In this document: positions 8,696-17,517 of the stretch, in pieces | Numbering within the stretch: the stretch's first letter is position 1 | Layout: every line of letters starts with the position of its first letter | Assembly: GCA_021774775.1 (NCBI GenBank) | Contig: JAJFIT010000004.1 | Coordinates: 1-64,000, forward strand | From: Alphaproteobacteria bacterium | Lineage (GTDB): Bacteria; Pseudomonadota; Alphaproteobacteria; Sphingomonadales; Kordiimonadaceae | Length of the DNA stretch: 64,000 nucleotides | Direction of reading: 5' to 3' | Notes under the pieces: model-generated | Databases searched by the model: none | The model's input: only the letters and a program-made list of their open reading frames with translations | Told to the model about the DNA's origin: nothing | Position numbers and translations under genes: made by a program

Positions 8696-9460
8696 TTAGA
8701 ATGGGAATACGATGTCATACAGTTGGGTCCCGTAACGTGGCTGCTGGACATCGGTTATTTGCCCTTTACCGCCGTAGGAAATTCTTGCCTCGGCGATTTG
8801 GGTGTGGGCTATTGTGTTCGAGGAAGAAATATCTTCCGGGCGCACAATTCCTGCGAGCAGAAGCTCGCGTTTTTCGAAATTCACTCGTACTTCCTGACGG
8901 CCCTGAATGACCATATTGCCGTTGGGTAGAACGTCGGTCACGATTGCGGCGACAGTCATATTGATTGCTTCGCTGCGATTGACTGTACCTGTACCGTTAT
9001 ATGAGCTCGTCGCATCCGCGCCGACAAGCGCACCCGGGTCTAAGGTCGCTGTTGAACCACTGCCGTGAAGCAAGCCTTGCAACTTGTCTTCAAACCCAAG
9101 AAAGTTGTTCAAGCCAGCATTTTCGGCAGATGTGCGGGCACGCGTTGTAGTGTTGCCGATCTGGGCATTGTCAGAGATAGCTATATTGACAGTTACGATA
9201 TCCCCAACACGCGCAGCACGTTGGTCTTTGAAGAAAGCCCGCGCACCAGTACGCCACAGCGAGTTAGCCTCGTGGCGAGACGGTGAATTGTCGGGCATTG
9301 GCAAGCTGATCGATCGCTGTGTCAGCGGTGCTTTTATATCTTTAATTGGGGTAAGCTCCGGTGCTTTGCCGATGTTGCCAACCCGGTCAAGGCTGCCGCA
9401 GGCCGCTAGGGCAAATATTGTGGCTCCGAGGGTTAAATTTTTGATCAACCTGCTGTGCAT
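8696..9460 (-). CDS. flgH: Flagellar basal body L-ring protein (lipoprotein)
   Basis: Lipobox ALAACGS; SLWRTGARAFFKDQRAARVGDIVTVNI; ARISYGGKGQITDVQQPRYGTQLYDIVFPF. Confidence 0.96.
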   Translation of the reverse strand: MHSRLIKNLTLGATIFALAACGSLDRVGNIGKAPELTPIKDIKAPLTQRSISLPMPDNSPSRHEANSLWRTGARAFFKDQRAARVGDIVTVNIAISDNAQIGNTTTRARTSAENAGLNNFLGFEDKLQGLLHGSGSTATLDPGALVGADATSSYNGTGTVNRSEAINMTVAAIVTDVLPNGNMVIQGRQEVRVNFEKRELLLAGIVRPEDISSSNTIAHTQIAEARISYGGKGQITDVQQPRYGTQLYDIVFPF

Positions 9461-9533
9461 CGCACATCTCCTGTTGGGGTGGCTTTGAAAGGCGGCATGT
9501 TTGTTGCCGTATTGTCAGTCGCGTGCTGCATTG

Positions 9534-10520
9534 TCAGCGCGACCCGAGGGCGAGCGTTGGCCCTGAAATTATTTCTACCTGACCGGCGCGTACTATTTTT
9601 GCATCTACCGTCAGCCTTGTTTTGGAATTGATAACCCGAATGGTGTCACCGATACCGCCGTTTTCCAGCGCTTTACCGCCAGCGGACAATATCATCGCTC
9701 TGGTACGTACTGTCATGGTTACAGCGTCACCTTTCGCGACTGCGATCGGTGCCGATACATCATTGTTGTTGATGGGTTTGTCTGTCCTTGCTGGGCGCCG
9801 CACTGTCATGCCAACAAGTTGTCGGCTACTCAGGATAACGCGGCCATTCAAGCGTTTAGCCGGGTATTTGATCCAACTTAGGTCCTCGGCACGAATTATT
9901 TCACCCGGCATTATACTTGTGTTGAACACAGGTATTATCCGGACCTCTTCAAGCACGCCGTTTAAGTTAAGCTTGGTCGGTACATCGCCACCAGAGGGGA
10001 TTAAAAGAGTTGCCGAAAAGCGATCACCCTTGTCGGAAAGCGAAAAAGCCTCGAATGTGATGTCATCGGCTGTCGCATCCATTGGCACGATAATGCCTTT
10101 ATTGCGACCAAAGAACCGTATTTGGCTTTCGGGATCTGCGCCGACGTCCACTGCTATATCGTGAATAAGCCGTTGAATTTCGCTGCTGGTGATCGTGTGT
10201 GCATGGCGTGAAATGCTGACTTTCCTGAGATAATTAGGTTTCTGCCACTTAATTTCATATTTGTTAGCCATCCGCTGCAGGTCGTTGCCGGAAATATTTT
10301 TGGTCTTTCCAGGGGCAGGGGCGTCAAGCACGATAACGCCAGCTTTATCGCCGATGTCGTCAAATAGGTCGCCGAGTGAAATGGTCCTCCCGTCAACAGC
10401 CAAATCAGTTTTCAAGTCTGCCGCTGCTGATGGCTGCGATAACGTTGCTGCCAGACATAGGACGGCGAGCCTGCTAAAACTTCGAATTGGTTTTTTAATT
10501 TGATCGGTTCTCATGGTCAT
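9534..10520 (-). CDS. flgA: Flagellar basal body P-ring formation chaperone FlgA
   Basis: SAF-domain C-terminus: PGEIIRAEDLSWIKYPAKRLNGRVILSSRQLVGMTVRRPARTDKPI...GGIGDTIRVINSKTRLTVDAKIV. Confidence 0.92.
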   Translation of the reverse strand: MTMRTDQIKKPIRSFSRLAVLCLAATLSQPSAAADLKTDLAVDGRTISLGDLFDDIGDKAGVIVLDAPAPGKTKNISGNDLQRMANKYEIKWQKPNYLRKVSISRHAHTITSSEIQRLIHDIAVDVGADPESQIRFFGRNKGIIVPMDATADDITFEAFSLSDKGDRFSATLLIPSGGDVPTKLNLNGVLEEVRIIPVFNTSIMPGEIIRAEDLSWIKYPAKRLNGRVILSSRQLVGMTVRRPARTDKPINNNDVSAPIAVAKGDAVTMTVRTRAMILSAGGKALENGGIGDTIRVINSKTRLTVDAKIVRAGQVEIISGPTLALGSR

Positions 10521-10548
10521 CTCCTATCAGAGATTATTAGGCTTGCTA

Positions 10549-11334
10549 CTAACGGAGGTTATTGGCTGCCTGCAGCATCTCGTCTGCGGTTTGAATTACC
10601 TTGGAGTTCAGCTCGTACGCACGTTGGGCTGAAATCATGGCAGTTATTTCCGATACGGCGTTTACGTTGGACTGCTCAAGGAAGCCCTGAAGGACTGCGC
10701 CATATCCGTTCTGATTGGCCAAACCAATCACCGGGGCACCAGAGGCCTGACTTTCCAGGAACATGTTGCCGCCAACAGCTTCCAGGCCGACTTCGTTAGG
10801 GAAGATCACCAGGTTTAGCTGACCGGCGGCGGCTGGTGCTGTGGCACCTGCTTCTAAATACTCCACCTGACCCTGCTCGTTGATGCTGACATCAGTGGCG
10901 GTTTGCGGGATTTGAATTGCCGGTTGAACCACGTAGCCTTCAGGGGTCACCAGTTGACCTGTTGGGTCAACCTGGAAGGACCCAGCGCGGGTGTATGCAT
11001 CCTGACCATCAGGTAGCTGAATGTTGAAGAAACCGCGTCCATTCACTGCCATATCATAGGTGTTGCCTGTGTTTTGTAGGCTGCCCTGGTCGGTTATCCG
11101 GTACACCCCGGCCGTGCGAACACCCACGCCGACCTGAATGCCGCTGGGGACAACGGTGCCGGCGTCAGAGGAATTCGCCCCGACGCGTTCAATGTTCTGG
11201 TACAAAAGGTCTTGAAATTCAGCGCGCTGGCGCTTGAAGCCCGTTGTATTCATGTTGGCAATGTTGTTTGAAACAACCTCGATATTGAGCTGCTGTGCTA
11301 ACATGCCTGTTGCTGCTGTGCTAAGTGCTTTCAT
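10549..11334 (-). CDS. flgG: Flagellar basal-body rod protein FlgG
   Basis: MKALSTAATGMLAQQLNIEVVSNNIANMNTTGFKRQRAEFQDLLYQ; ISAQRAYELNSKVIQTADEMLQAANNLR. Confidence 0.97.
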   Translation of the reverse strand: MKALSTAATGMLAQQLNIEVVSNNIANMNTTGFKRQRAEFQDLLYQNIERVGANSSDAGTVVPSGIQVGVGVRTAGVYRITDQGSLQNTGNTYDMAVNGRGFFNIQLPDGQDAYTRAGSFQVDPTGQLVTPEGYVVQPAIQIPQTATDVSINEQGQVEYLEAGATAPAAAGQLNLVIFPNEVGLEAVGGNMFLESQASGAPVIGLANQNGYGAVLQGFLEQSNVNAVSEITAMISAQRAYELNSKVIQTADEMLQAANNLR

Positions 11335-11370
11335 GGTTCCATCCTTCTAAATGATCAAACTGATTAGGGT

Positions 11371-12117
11371 TTACTGAACTCGCCCTAGTCGTTTGAGTGC
11401 ATCTTCTCTCATATCTTCATAACCGCCCGATTGACGCGAGGCGTTCTGGTACGCTCGCATCACGTCAATCATCTCGGTCATGGACTCGATTGCGTTGACA
11501 TTTGACCCTTCAAACGCCTTTTGCCTGACCGAGACTTCAGCCAAGTCGTCGGCTTCGTCTGGCGTTTGCCCTGTTTCATACAGCGATGTACCTCGGCGTT
11601 TCATATCCTGTTCGTTCGAGAATGTGGCAAGTCCCAGCTTGGCTTTTTCGCCGTTATTGCTGGAAATGGTGCCATCGTCAGCTATGTGAAAATCACGATC
11701 ATCGTCGTCGAACTTTATGTCCTGGCCGTTGTCGTCCAAAACGCGTTCACCGCTAAGAAGGGTGAGATATTGTTCCGAGTTGATGGTCATTCTGCCATTG
11801 CGTGTGAACAGCGTCTCGCCGTCTGAGCCTTTAACTGAAAGGTAGGCGCGTCCGTTGATAAAAATATCGAGCGGATTATTGGTTGGAATCATGGTTCCGG
11901 AATTCAGGTTCCGCAAAACTCCATGGTCCATGACATAGGAAATTTTGCCGCCGCTTGTTGCGGCTGCTCCAGGCGCATCAACCAGATGTTGCCTGAAAAC
12001 GATCTTTTCTTTGTTGTAGGCTGTCGTCGACATGTTTGCGATATTATGTGCGACTACGTCCATGCGCCTCTTAAGCGCTGCTTTATGAGCCAACCCGACA
12101 AAAAGTGCGGTATCCAT
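11371..12117 (-). CDS. flgF: Flagellar basal-body rod protein FlgF
   Basis: MDTALFVGLAHKAALKRRMDVVAHNIANMSTTAYNKEKIVF. Start at 12117 is preceded by an AGGAG site; the listed ORF start at 12171 is less likely. Confidence 0.93.
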   Translation of the reverse strand: MDTALFVGLAHKAALKRRMDVVAHNIANMSTTAYNKEKIVFRQHLVDAPGAAATSGGKISYVMDHGVLRNLNSGTMIPTNNPLDIFINGRAYLSVKGSDGETLFTRNGRMTINSEQYLTLLSGERVLDDNGQDIKFDDDDRDFHIADDGTISSNNGEKAKLGLATFSNEQDMKRRGTSLYETGQTPDEADDLAEVSVRQKAFEGSNVNAIESMTEMIDVMRAYQNASRQSGGYEDMREDALKRLGRVQ

Positions 12118-12177
12118 TATCTTTCTCCTGCTTTTGCAGATGACCCGCTTACCACGGGATTTGGTTGCCACTGACTA

Positions 12178-12193
12178 AGCAGAAACCATGCCA
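12178..12193 (-). promoter_or_regulatory. Putative sigma-54 promoter of flgF-G-A-H operon
   Basis: Minus strand TGGCATGGTTTCTGCT; GG and GC dinucleotides conserved with correct spacing, two mismatches; about 61 bp from flgF ATG. Confidence 0.55.
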
Positions 12194-12534
12194 ATAAATA
12201 AAAAGGCGTTGTTTCAATGCATTAAGTAATTTTTTTCGATTTGAATGGCTGAAAAGGCAAGAAAGTACCGGAACATTTTTGTCCCTCTCGGCAAGAAATC
12301 GCCGCCGCCGCCGCCGCGAAATAATAATGCCATAGTTTTGGCGGGCTTTGGCTAAAGCTTCACGCCTTGTTAACCATATTGGCTTAATTAATAAGGAGAA
12401 GTGGAAGATGAAACGGCAGATTGTTGGCAGACAATTGGCGCCCGGTTCAAATGATTGTTCGGACTATTGTACAAAGTTTGAGTTGCCGGTTCCAAATCAA
12501 CAGTGGTTGACCGTTTCATAAAGGACAAAGACAT

Positions 12535-13104
12535 ATGGCAGATAACCTTGAGGAAACCCTCGGTGAAGCAGAGCTGGTTGAGGGGCTTGAGAAAAAGAGA
12601 TTCAGCGGTAAAACCCTGGTGATTCTTGCTGCGGGTGCAGTTGTAGCCCTACTTGTCGTGATTGGTGCGATGAGTATGTTTGGCGGCGATGAAGCACCTA
12701 GTGATGACGACCCTGAAATCGAGCGCTTGGCCCAGGAAGCTGCGGACCGCAGAGATCAGGTTCAGCTGGAGCAGGACCGCAAGAACGAGGACCTGGAACT
12801 GTTGTTTGTCGAATTAGACGAACAACGGTTCAATCTCAATACTGGCGGCCAGGGCAGCAGTTTCCTCAGTGCCAAGATCGTGCTGGAGGTTGACCGTGAA
12901 AGTTTTCGGTCAGACCTGGAAAGCAAGATGCCCAGAATTCTTGATGAATTTAATACCTATATGCGCGAGCTGCGCCCTGAAGACCTGGACGGTTCCGCTG
13001 GCATTTTTCGTTTGAAAGAAGAATTACTAATGCGGATCAATCAAGCTGTGGCGCCCACGCGGGTTAAGGATGTTTTGTTTCAACAGTTTTTGGTACAGGG
13101 CTAA
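12535..13104 (+). CDS. fliL: Flagellar basal body-associated protein FliL
   Basis: Single N-terminal TM helix, FliL-type C-terminus (RLKEELLMRINQAVAPTRVKDVLFQQFLVQG), directly upstream of fliM. Confidence 0.9.
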   Translation: MADNLEETLGEAELVEGLEKKRFSGKTLVILAAGAVVALLVVIGAMSMFGGDEAPSDDDPEIERLAQEAADRRDQVQLEQDRKNEDLELLFVELDEQRFNLNTGGQGSSFLSAKIVLEVDRESFRSDLESKMPRILDEFNTYMRELRPEDLDGSAGIFRLKEELLMRINQAVAPTRVKDVLFQQFLVQG

Positions 13105-13153
13105 CAAAGTCGGCTGCGAAGCAAAAACCAGCTAATTGGATAAGGATCTGCCC

Positions 13154-14329
13154 ATGGCGGACGATGACAAACCGGTAGATGAAGAAGCGATGATGGCTGA
13201 ATGGGAAGCTATGGCCGCTGAAGATGATGAAGAAGGCGGCGACGAGGCTGCTACGCCGGACGACAATGAAGAAATGGCTGCCGAATGGGAAGCTATGGCC
13301 GACTCTGATGGGGACGGGGAAGAAGACGAGGACGGCCCAACATCTGGCCGTGTTCTGGATCAGGACGAAATTGATAGCCTGCTTGGTTTTGACGGAGACG
13401 CCGACGCCGGCGAGATGACAGGCATTCACGCGCTTATCAACAGCGCTCTTGTATCCTACGAACGCTTGCCAATGCTGGATATCATTTTTGACCGGATGGT
13501 TCGCATGATGTCCACGTCTCTGCGAAATTTCACTTCGGACAACATTGAGGTATCGCTGGACAATATTACCTCTGTTCGCTTCGGGGATTATCTCAATTCC
13601 ATACCGCTTCCCGCCATGCTGGGTGTGTTCCGGGCAGAAGAATGGGACAACTATGGCTTGATGACTATCGATAGCAGCCTGATCTATTCGATTGTGGATG
13701 TATTGTTGGGTGGTCGGCGCGGTACGGCGGCGATGCGTATCGAGGGCAGGCCTTATACAACAATTGAGCAAACGCTGGTTGAGCGGATGATATCAGTTGT
13801 GCTGAAGGATATGTGCGGCGCTTTCGAGCCCTTATCGCCGGTGAACTTCACTTTTGATCGTTTGGAGACAAACCCTCGGTTTGCAACTATTGCACGTCCA
13901 CCTAACGCCGCTGTTCTTATTAAACTGCGGGTAGACATGGAAGACCGTGGTGGCAGGCTTGAAGTGCTGTTTCCTTACGCGACACTTGAACCTGTACGCG
14001 AACTGTTGTTGCAGCGGTTCATGGGCGAAAAATTTGGCCGTGACACGATTTGGGAGACCCACCTGGCCACCGAGCTGTGGCGCGCAGATGTGGATCTGAA
14101 CGCTATTATGGACGAGGTCAGTATGTCGCTCGGGGATGTTATGAATTTTGAAGTGGGACAGACAATTTTGTTCAACAAAACGCCCAAGGATGAAGTTGTT
14201 TTGAAGTGCGGTGAAGTACCAATGGTTAGCGGTTCAATTGGCCGTTCGGGTCAGCATGTTGCCGTTATGGTACGCCACACAGCAGAACGCTTGATGCCTG
14301 AAGTAGACGCTGTGGAGAGGGCACAATGA
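13154..14329 (+). CDS. fliM: Flagellar motor switch protein FliM
   Basis: RVLDQDEIDSLLGFDGD; VSYERLPMLDIIFDRMVRMMSTSLRNFTSDNIEVSLD; ATG 13154. Confidence 0.96.
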   Translation: MADDDKPVDEEAMMAEWEAMAAEDDEEGGDEAATPDDNEEMAAEWEAMADSDGDGEEDEDGPTSGRVLDQDEIDSLLGFDGDADAGEMTGIHALINSALVSYERLPMLDIIFDRMVRMMSTSLRNFTSDNIEVSLDNITSVRFGDYLNSIPLPAMLGVFRAEEWDNYGLMTIDSSLIYSIVDVLLGGRRGTAAMRIEGRPYTTIEQTLVERMISVVLKDMCGAFEPLSPVNFTFDRLETNPRFATIARPPNAAVLIKLRVDMEDRGGRLEVLFPYATLEPVRELLLQRFMGEKFGRDTIWETHLATELWRADVDLNAIMDEVSMSLGDVMNFEVGQTILFNKTPKDEVVLKCGEVPMVSGSIGRSGQHVAVMVRHTAERLMPEVDAVERAQ

Positions 14330-14754
14330 TGGACGGAATTTCGTCACTGCTGATCGATGGTACTCTCGCGTTTTTGCTGGTTGCAGTCATATTTGTTTGC
14401 TTTTTGGTTTATCGTCGCTTGGGCACGATAAAAGAGGGCCAAGCAGAACTGCGTATTCTTGTAGACCAGCTAAACCACGCGGTTGTTGAGGCTCAACGTA
14501 GCGTGGCAAACTTGAAGCAGTCTGCTGCAGAAGTTGAAGGCCGCCTGCAGATTGAGACCCGCAAAGCCAGTTCATTGGCTGACGAGCTGGGTTTGATAAC
14601 GGAAGCTGGTAACAATTTGGCAGACCGGATCGAGCGCGGATTAATCGGCGGCAATGAAGCGGCACAAACTGTAACTTCGGGGTTTTCGGTGCAGCCGGAA
14701 CCCGGGAAAAAACAACAAAAAGAGATTTTAGCAGCGCTTCGTGAAGCGCGGTAG
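14326..14754 (+). CDS. DUF6468-like membrane-anchored coiled-coil protein of the flagellar operon
   Basis: TM helix then coiled coil; start overlaps fliM stop (atga-type overlap); position directly after fliM. Confidence 0.65.
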   Translation: MMDGISSLLIDGTLAFLLVAVIFVCFLVYRRLGTIKEGQAELRILVDQLNHAVVEAQRSVANLKQSAAEVEGRLQIETRKASSLADELGLITEAGNNLADRIERGLIGGNEAAQTVTSGFSVQPEPGKKQQKEILAALREAR

Positions 14755-15451
14755 TCCAGCAATTGACAGAAAGATTTCTACAATGAGTAGTAGCACGATG
14801 ACCCGGCTAAAATTATTTCCACTCCTAATGGGGGTGGCTGCTATCGCATTTGGTCTGCGAGCAGCTGATGTCTATACCGGAATGGAACTGTTGAACGCGC
14901 CGGTACAGGCGCAAGAGCAGCCCGCGGATGCGCAGGAAGCTGAAAAAAAGGGCGCTGAGGAGGCGCAGTCACCAACTGCAGTGCCTGAGCCCGTTAATCG
15001 TCCGCCGATAGTTGTTGGCTTGCCGGATGACGAGGAAATGGAGCTCATTACTCAGCTTCGCCAGCGGAGGGAAGCGCTCGAATCTCGATCTACATCGTTG
15101 GATTTGCAGGAAAAGCTTCTGGAAAGCACAGAGAAGAGGATCAATGAAAAAATTGGTCAGCTAGAGGTTCTGGAAGACCGGATCAAAAGCCATTTGCGGC
15201 TGTTTGAGGAAAAAGAGACTGAACAGCTTCAGAGTATTGTCAGTATTTATGAGACCATGAAGCCTAAGGAAGCTGCCCCGCGTTTTGAAGCCTTGTCGCT
15301 GCAAACCCAGCTTGATTTGGTCCAATTGATGAATCCGAGAAAAGTGGCGGCCCTAATGGAAAAAATGACACCAAGAAAGGCGTCGTTGCTGACCACAAAA
15401 CTGGCAACCAAGGCGCAACCTCCCAGTATTACGGATGTGGATAAAAAATAG
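14741..15451 (+). CDS. MotE-like flagellar protein (MgtE N-terminal-like C-terminal domain)
   Basis: Signal/TM, coiled coil, then YETMKPKEAAPRFEALSLQTQLDLVQLMNPRKVAALMEKMTPRKASLLTTKLA. Confidence 0.75.
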   Translation: MKRGSPAIDRKISTMSSSTMTRLKLFPLLMGVAAIAFGLRAADVYTGMELLNAPVQAQEQPADAQEAEKKGAEEAQSPTAVPEPVNRPPIVVGLPDDEEMELITQLRQRREALESRSTSLDLQEKLLESTEKRINEKIGQLEVLEDRIKSHLRLFEEKETEQLQSIVSIYETMKPKEAAPRFEALSLQTQLDLVQLMNPRKVAALMEKMTPRKASLLTTKLATKAQPPSITDVDKK

Positions 15452-15479
15452 TTCTGCGGTTTAGGGCAAGGAAAAGCAT

Positions 15480-16127
15480 ATGGCAAAACAGGCAGTTTCA
15501 GTCAGCATCGAAGAACGCACAGAGGCGTTGCGCAAGGAACACGGCAATTCGGTTCCCGTTGACGATATTGGAAGCGTCGTCCTGTCGCTCGTTCAGGGAA
15601 CCAGCCAGGGGGACGATATCGGCGAGATCGCTACTGAGCTCAAGGGGCTTTTGGATTATATCGGTGCTGCAAAGTCTGAATTGATTGGTATGCAGCCCAT
15701 GTCAATGTCGCACCGCGACATACCTGAGGCAGGCGAGCAGTTAACCGCGATTGTGTCCGCGACCGAAGGTGCAGCAAGCACCATTATGGATGCCGCTGAC
15801 TCTGTCAGCGAAATTGCAGAGCAGATTGATGGTGAAGCTAGTGAAAAGCTTGAGATTATCGCCACGGAATTATTCCAGGCGTCCAGTTTTCAGGACTTGA
15901 CCGGGCAAAGAATTACCAAAGTTACGCGGACGCTTGATCAGCTGGAACAGCGGCTATCGTCGTTAGCAGCTGCGATCGGAGATGACTTTATCGCGCCTGA
16001 AAAGGACCTGGATGTTGATGATCAGGGCGTGGCGGTTAATTCCGATGATTTGCTTCACGGACCTCAGCTTGAGGGCGAAGGCAATAGCCAGGACGACATA
16101 GACGCAATTTTAGCCGCGTTTGATTAG
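15480..16127 (+). CDS. cheZ: Protein phosphatase CheZ-like chemotaxis protein
   Basis: SFQDLTGQRITKVTRTLDQLEQRL motif typical of CheZ, C-terminal SQDDIDAILAAFD peptide. Confidence 0.8.
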   Translation: MAKQAVSVSIEERTEALRKEHGNSVPVDDIGSVVLSLVQGTSQGDDIGEIATELKGLLDYIGAAKSELIGMQPMSMSHRDIPEAGEQLTAIVSATEGAASTIMDAADSVSEIAEQIDGEASEKLEIIATELFQASSFQDLTGQRITKVTRTLDQLEQRLSSLAAAIGDDFIAPEKDLDVDDQGVAVNSDDLLHGPQLEGEGNSQDDIDAILAAFD

Positions 16128-16146
16128 ATAGCTGCCGGAATAAAAA

Positions 16147-16791
16147 ATGTATATTGAGGAACAGCAGACCCGCAAAGTATTTGGAAGCGATTCGACCATG
16201 GGGTTGTTTGTCGCTTTATATCTTATTTTGCTAGCGTTCTTCATTGTATTGACCTCAATTTCACAACAGTCATCGTCGCGGGCAACGGAAGCAATGGAAA
16301 GCGTGAATGCCGTATTTAAACATGCTGGCGTTGCAGACAATGGCTTTGATCCAGCTGAACTGCGAAGCGCCGCATCAGACCCGGTTCTTATTGAAATAGA
16401 ACGCGCGTTTTCTTCTGCGTTCAATGTGAAAGGTCAGTACGCAGTATCTGGCGGCCATATTTATCAGGTTCAACTTCCGGTAGCCTATTTGTTTGAAGCG
16501 GGCTCTTTTCGTGTGCGCACAAATATCCACCATGTTTTAGATGAGCTTCTATTGGCCTTGAAGAACGACGCGGACGTCGAACAGCAGGAAATGGCCCTTT
16601 TGTTCGGTAGCGGCCCGGGTGCAGTTGATCGGGAATTAACCCGCTCTCAGGAGATAGCTGTAAGGCGTGCAGGTACTTTCGCACGTTATATGTCCGAACG
16701 CGGTTTCTCAAATATATCCTCGGGTTTTTTACCACTGGCGGAAGACCAGATTATGGTGGTTTTCCGTAATAAAACCAATAGGCGGCTGTAA
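16147..16791 (+). CDS. MotB-like single-pass protein lacking the TM aspartate
   Basis: N-terminal TM GLFVALYLILLAFFIVLTSIS; C-terminal region GPGAVDRELTRSQEIAVRRAGTFARYMSERGF resembles an OmpA/MotB-type domain. Confidence 0.6.
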   Translation: MYIEEQQTRKVFGSDSTMGLFVALYLILLAFFIVLTSISQQSSSRATEAMESVNAVFKHAGVADNGFDPAELRSAASDPVLIEIERAFSSAFNVKGQYAVSGGHIYQVQLPVAYLFEAGSFRVRTNIHHVLDELLLALKNDADVEQQEMALLFGSGPGAVDRELTRSQEIAVRRAGTFARYMSERGFSNISSGFLPLAEDQIMVVFRNKTNRRL

Positions 16792-17510
16792 TGGACAAAA
16801 CCGCGCAATCCAGGGAAGACGGTTCAGCCAACGGAGGCTGGATGCTAACTTTCGCCGACTTATTGGCGCTGATGCTTACATTTTTCGTTTTGGTTTTTTC
16901 CATGAGCACGATCCATCATGACAGTTGGAGCGATGTCGTTGAAACCATGCGGGATCAATTCGACCCGAATTATAGTGCAATCGCGCAGCGCGACTTTGAT
17001 CACAATCAGGTTGTTGCCAAAAACAGTGGCGTTGGACTTAACCTGAACTATTTGCGGGCACTGGTTGAACGGGACCTGACTAAAAACCTGCCGTTGACGG
17101 GTGTGACCGTGCGCCGTGAGCCGGATAGGGTGGTTGTTTCCATCCCCGCCAGCTCGTTGTTCGTAAATAAATCAGGCCAATTCATGAGCGGTGTACCGGC
17201 AAAATTAAAGCAATTCTCCGGGTCGTTAACCCAAATCAAGAATAAATTGGTAATAGCAAGTCACACGAATGACCTACCTGTTTCCAGCCAGCGTTTCCGT
17301 TCGAATTGGGAACTGTCGGTTACCCGTGCTCAACTGGTGGCTGGTGTAATTGTTGATGCTGGCTACGTTCAGCCCCTGACTGTTGTCGGTCACGCCGATA
17401 GCAAATTTGATAAAGTCAGAACTACTGCGCGCCAACTGGACGCCCAGGAGCGAATTGATTTTGTTATTCTCGGCGAAGCTGGCGCAAAAGGCCCGTTTGA
17501 TGTTTTTTAG
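16791..17510 (+). CDS. MotB-like stator protein (TM Asp present)
   Basis: GGWMLTFADLLALMLTFFVLVFSMS (canonical MotB TM with Asp); C-terminal SNWELSVTRAQLVAGVIVDAGYVQPLTVVGHAD OmpA-like motif. Confidence 0.82.
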   Translation: MDKTAQSREDGSANGGWMLTFADLLALMLTFFVLVFSMSTIHHDSWSDVVETMRDQFDPNYSAIAQRDFDHNQVVAKNSGVGLNLNYLRALVERDLTKNLPLTGVTVRREPDRVVVSIPASSLFVNKSGQFMSGVPAKLKQFSGSLTQIKNKLVIASHTNDLPVSSQRFRSNWELSVTRAQLVAGVIVDAGYVQPLTVVGHADSKFDKVRTTARQLDAQERIDFVILGEAGAKGPFDVF

Positions 17511-17517
17511 AAACAAT

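Noticed and set aside
12301-12318. GCC trinucleotide run in the flgF-fliL intergenic region
   Set aside because: Short, no associated structure beyond composition; not enough to claim function.
17383-17517. Upstream extension of the TPR ORF overlapping the MotB-like gene
   Set aside because: Overlaps a convincing MotB-like C-terminus in another frame; a signal peptide begins at 17518.
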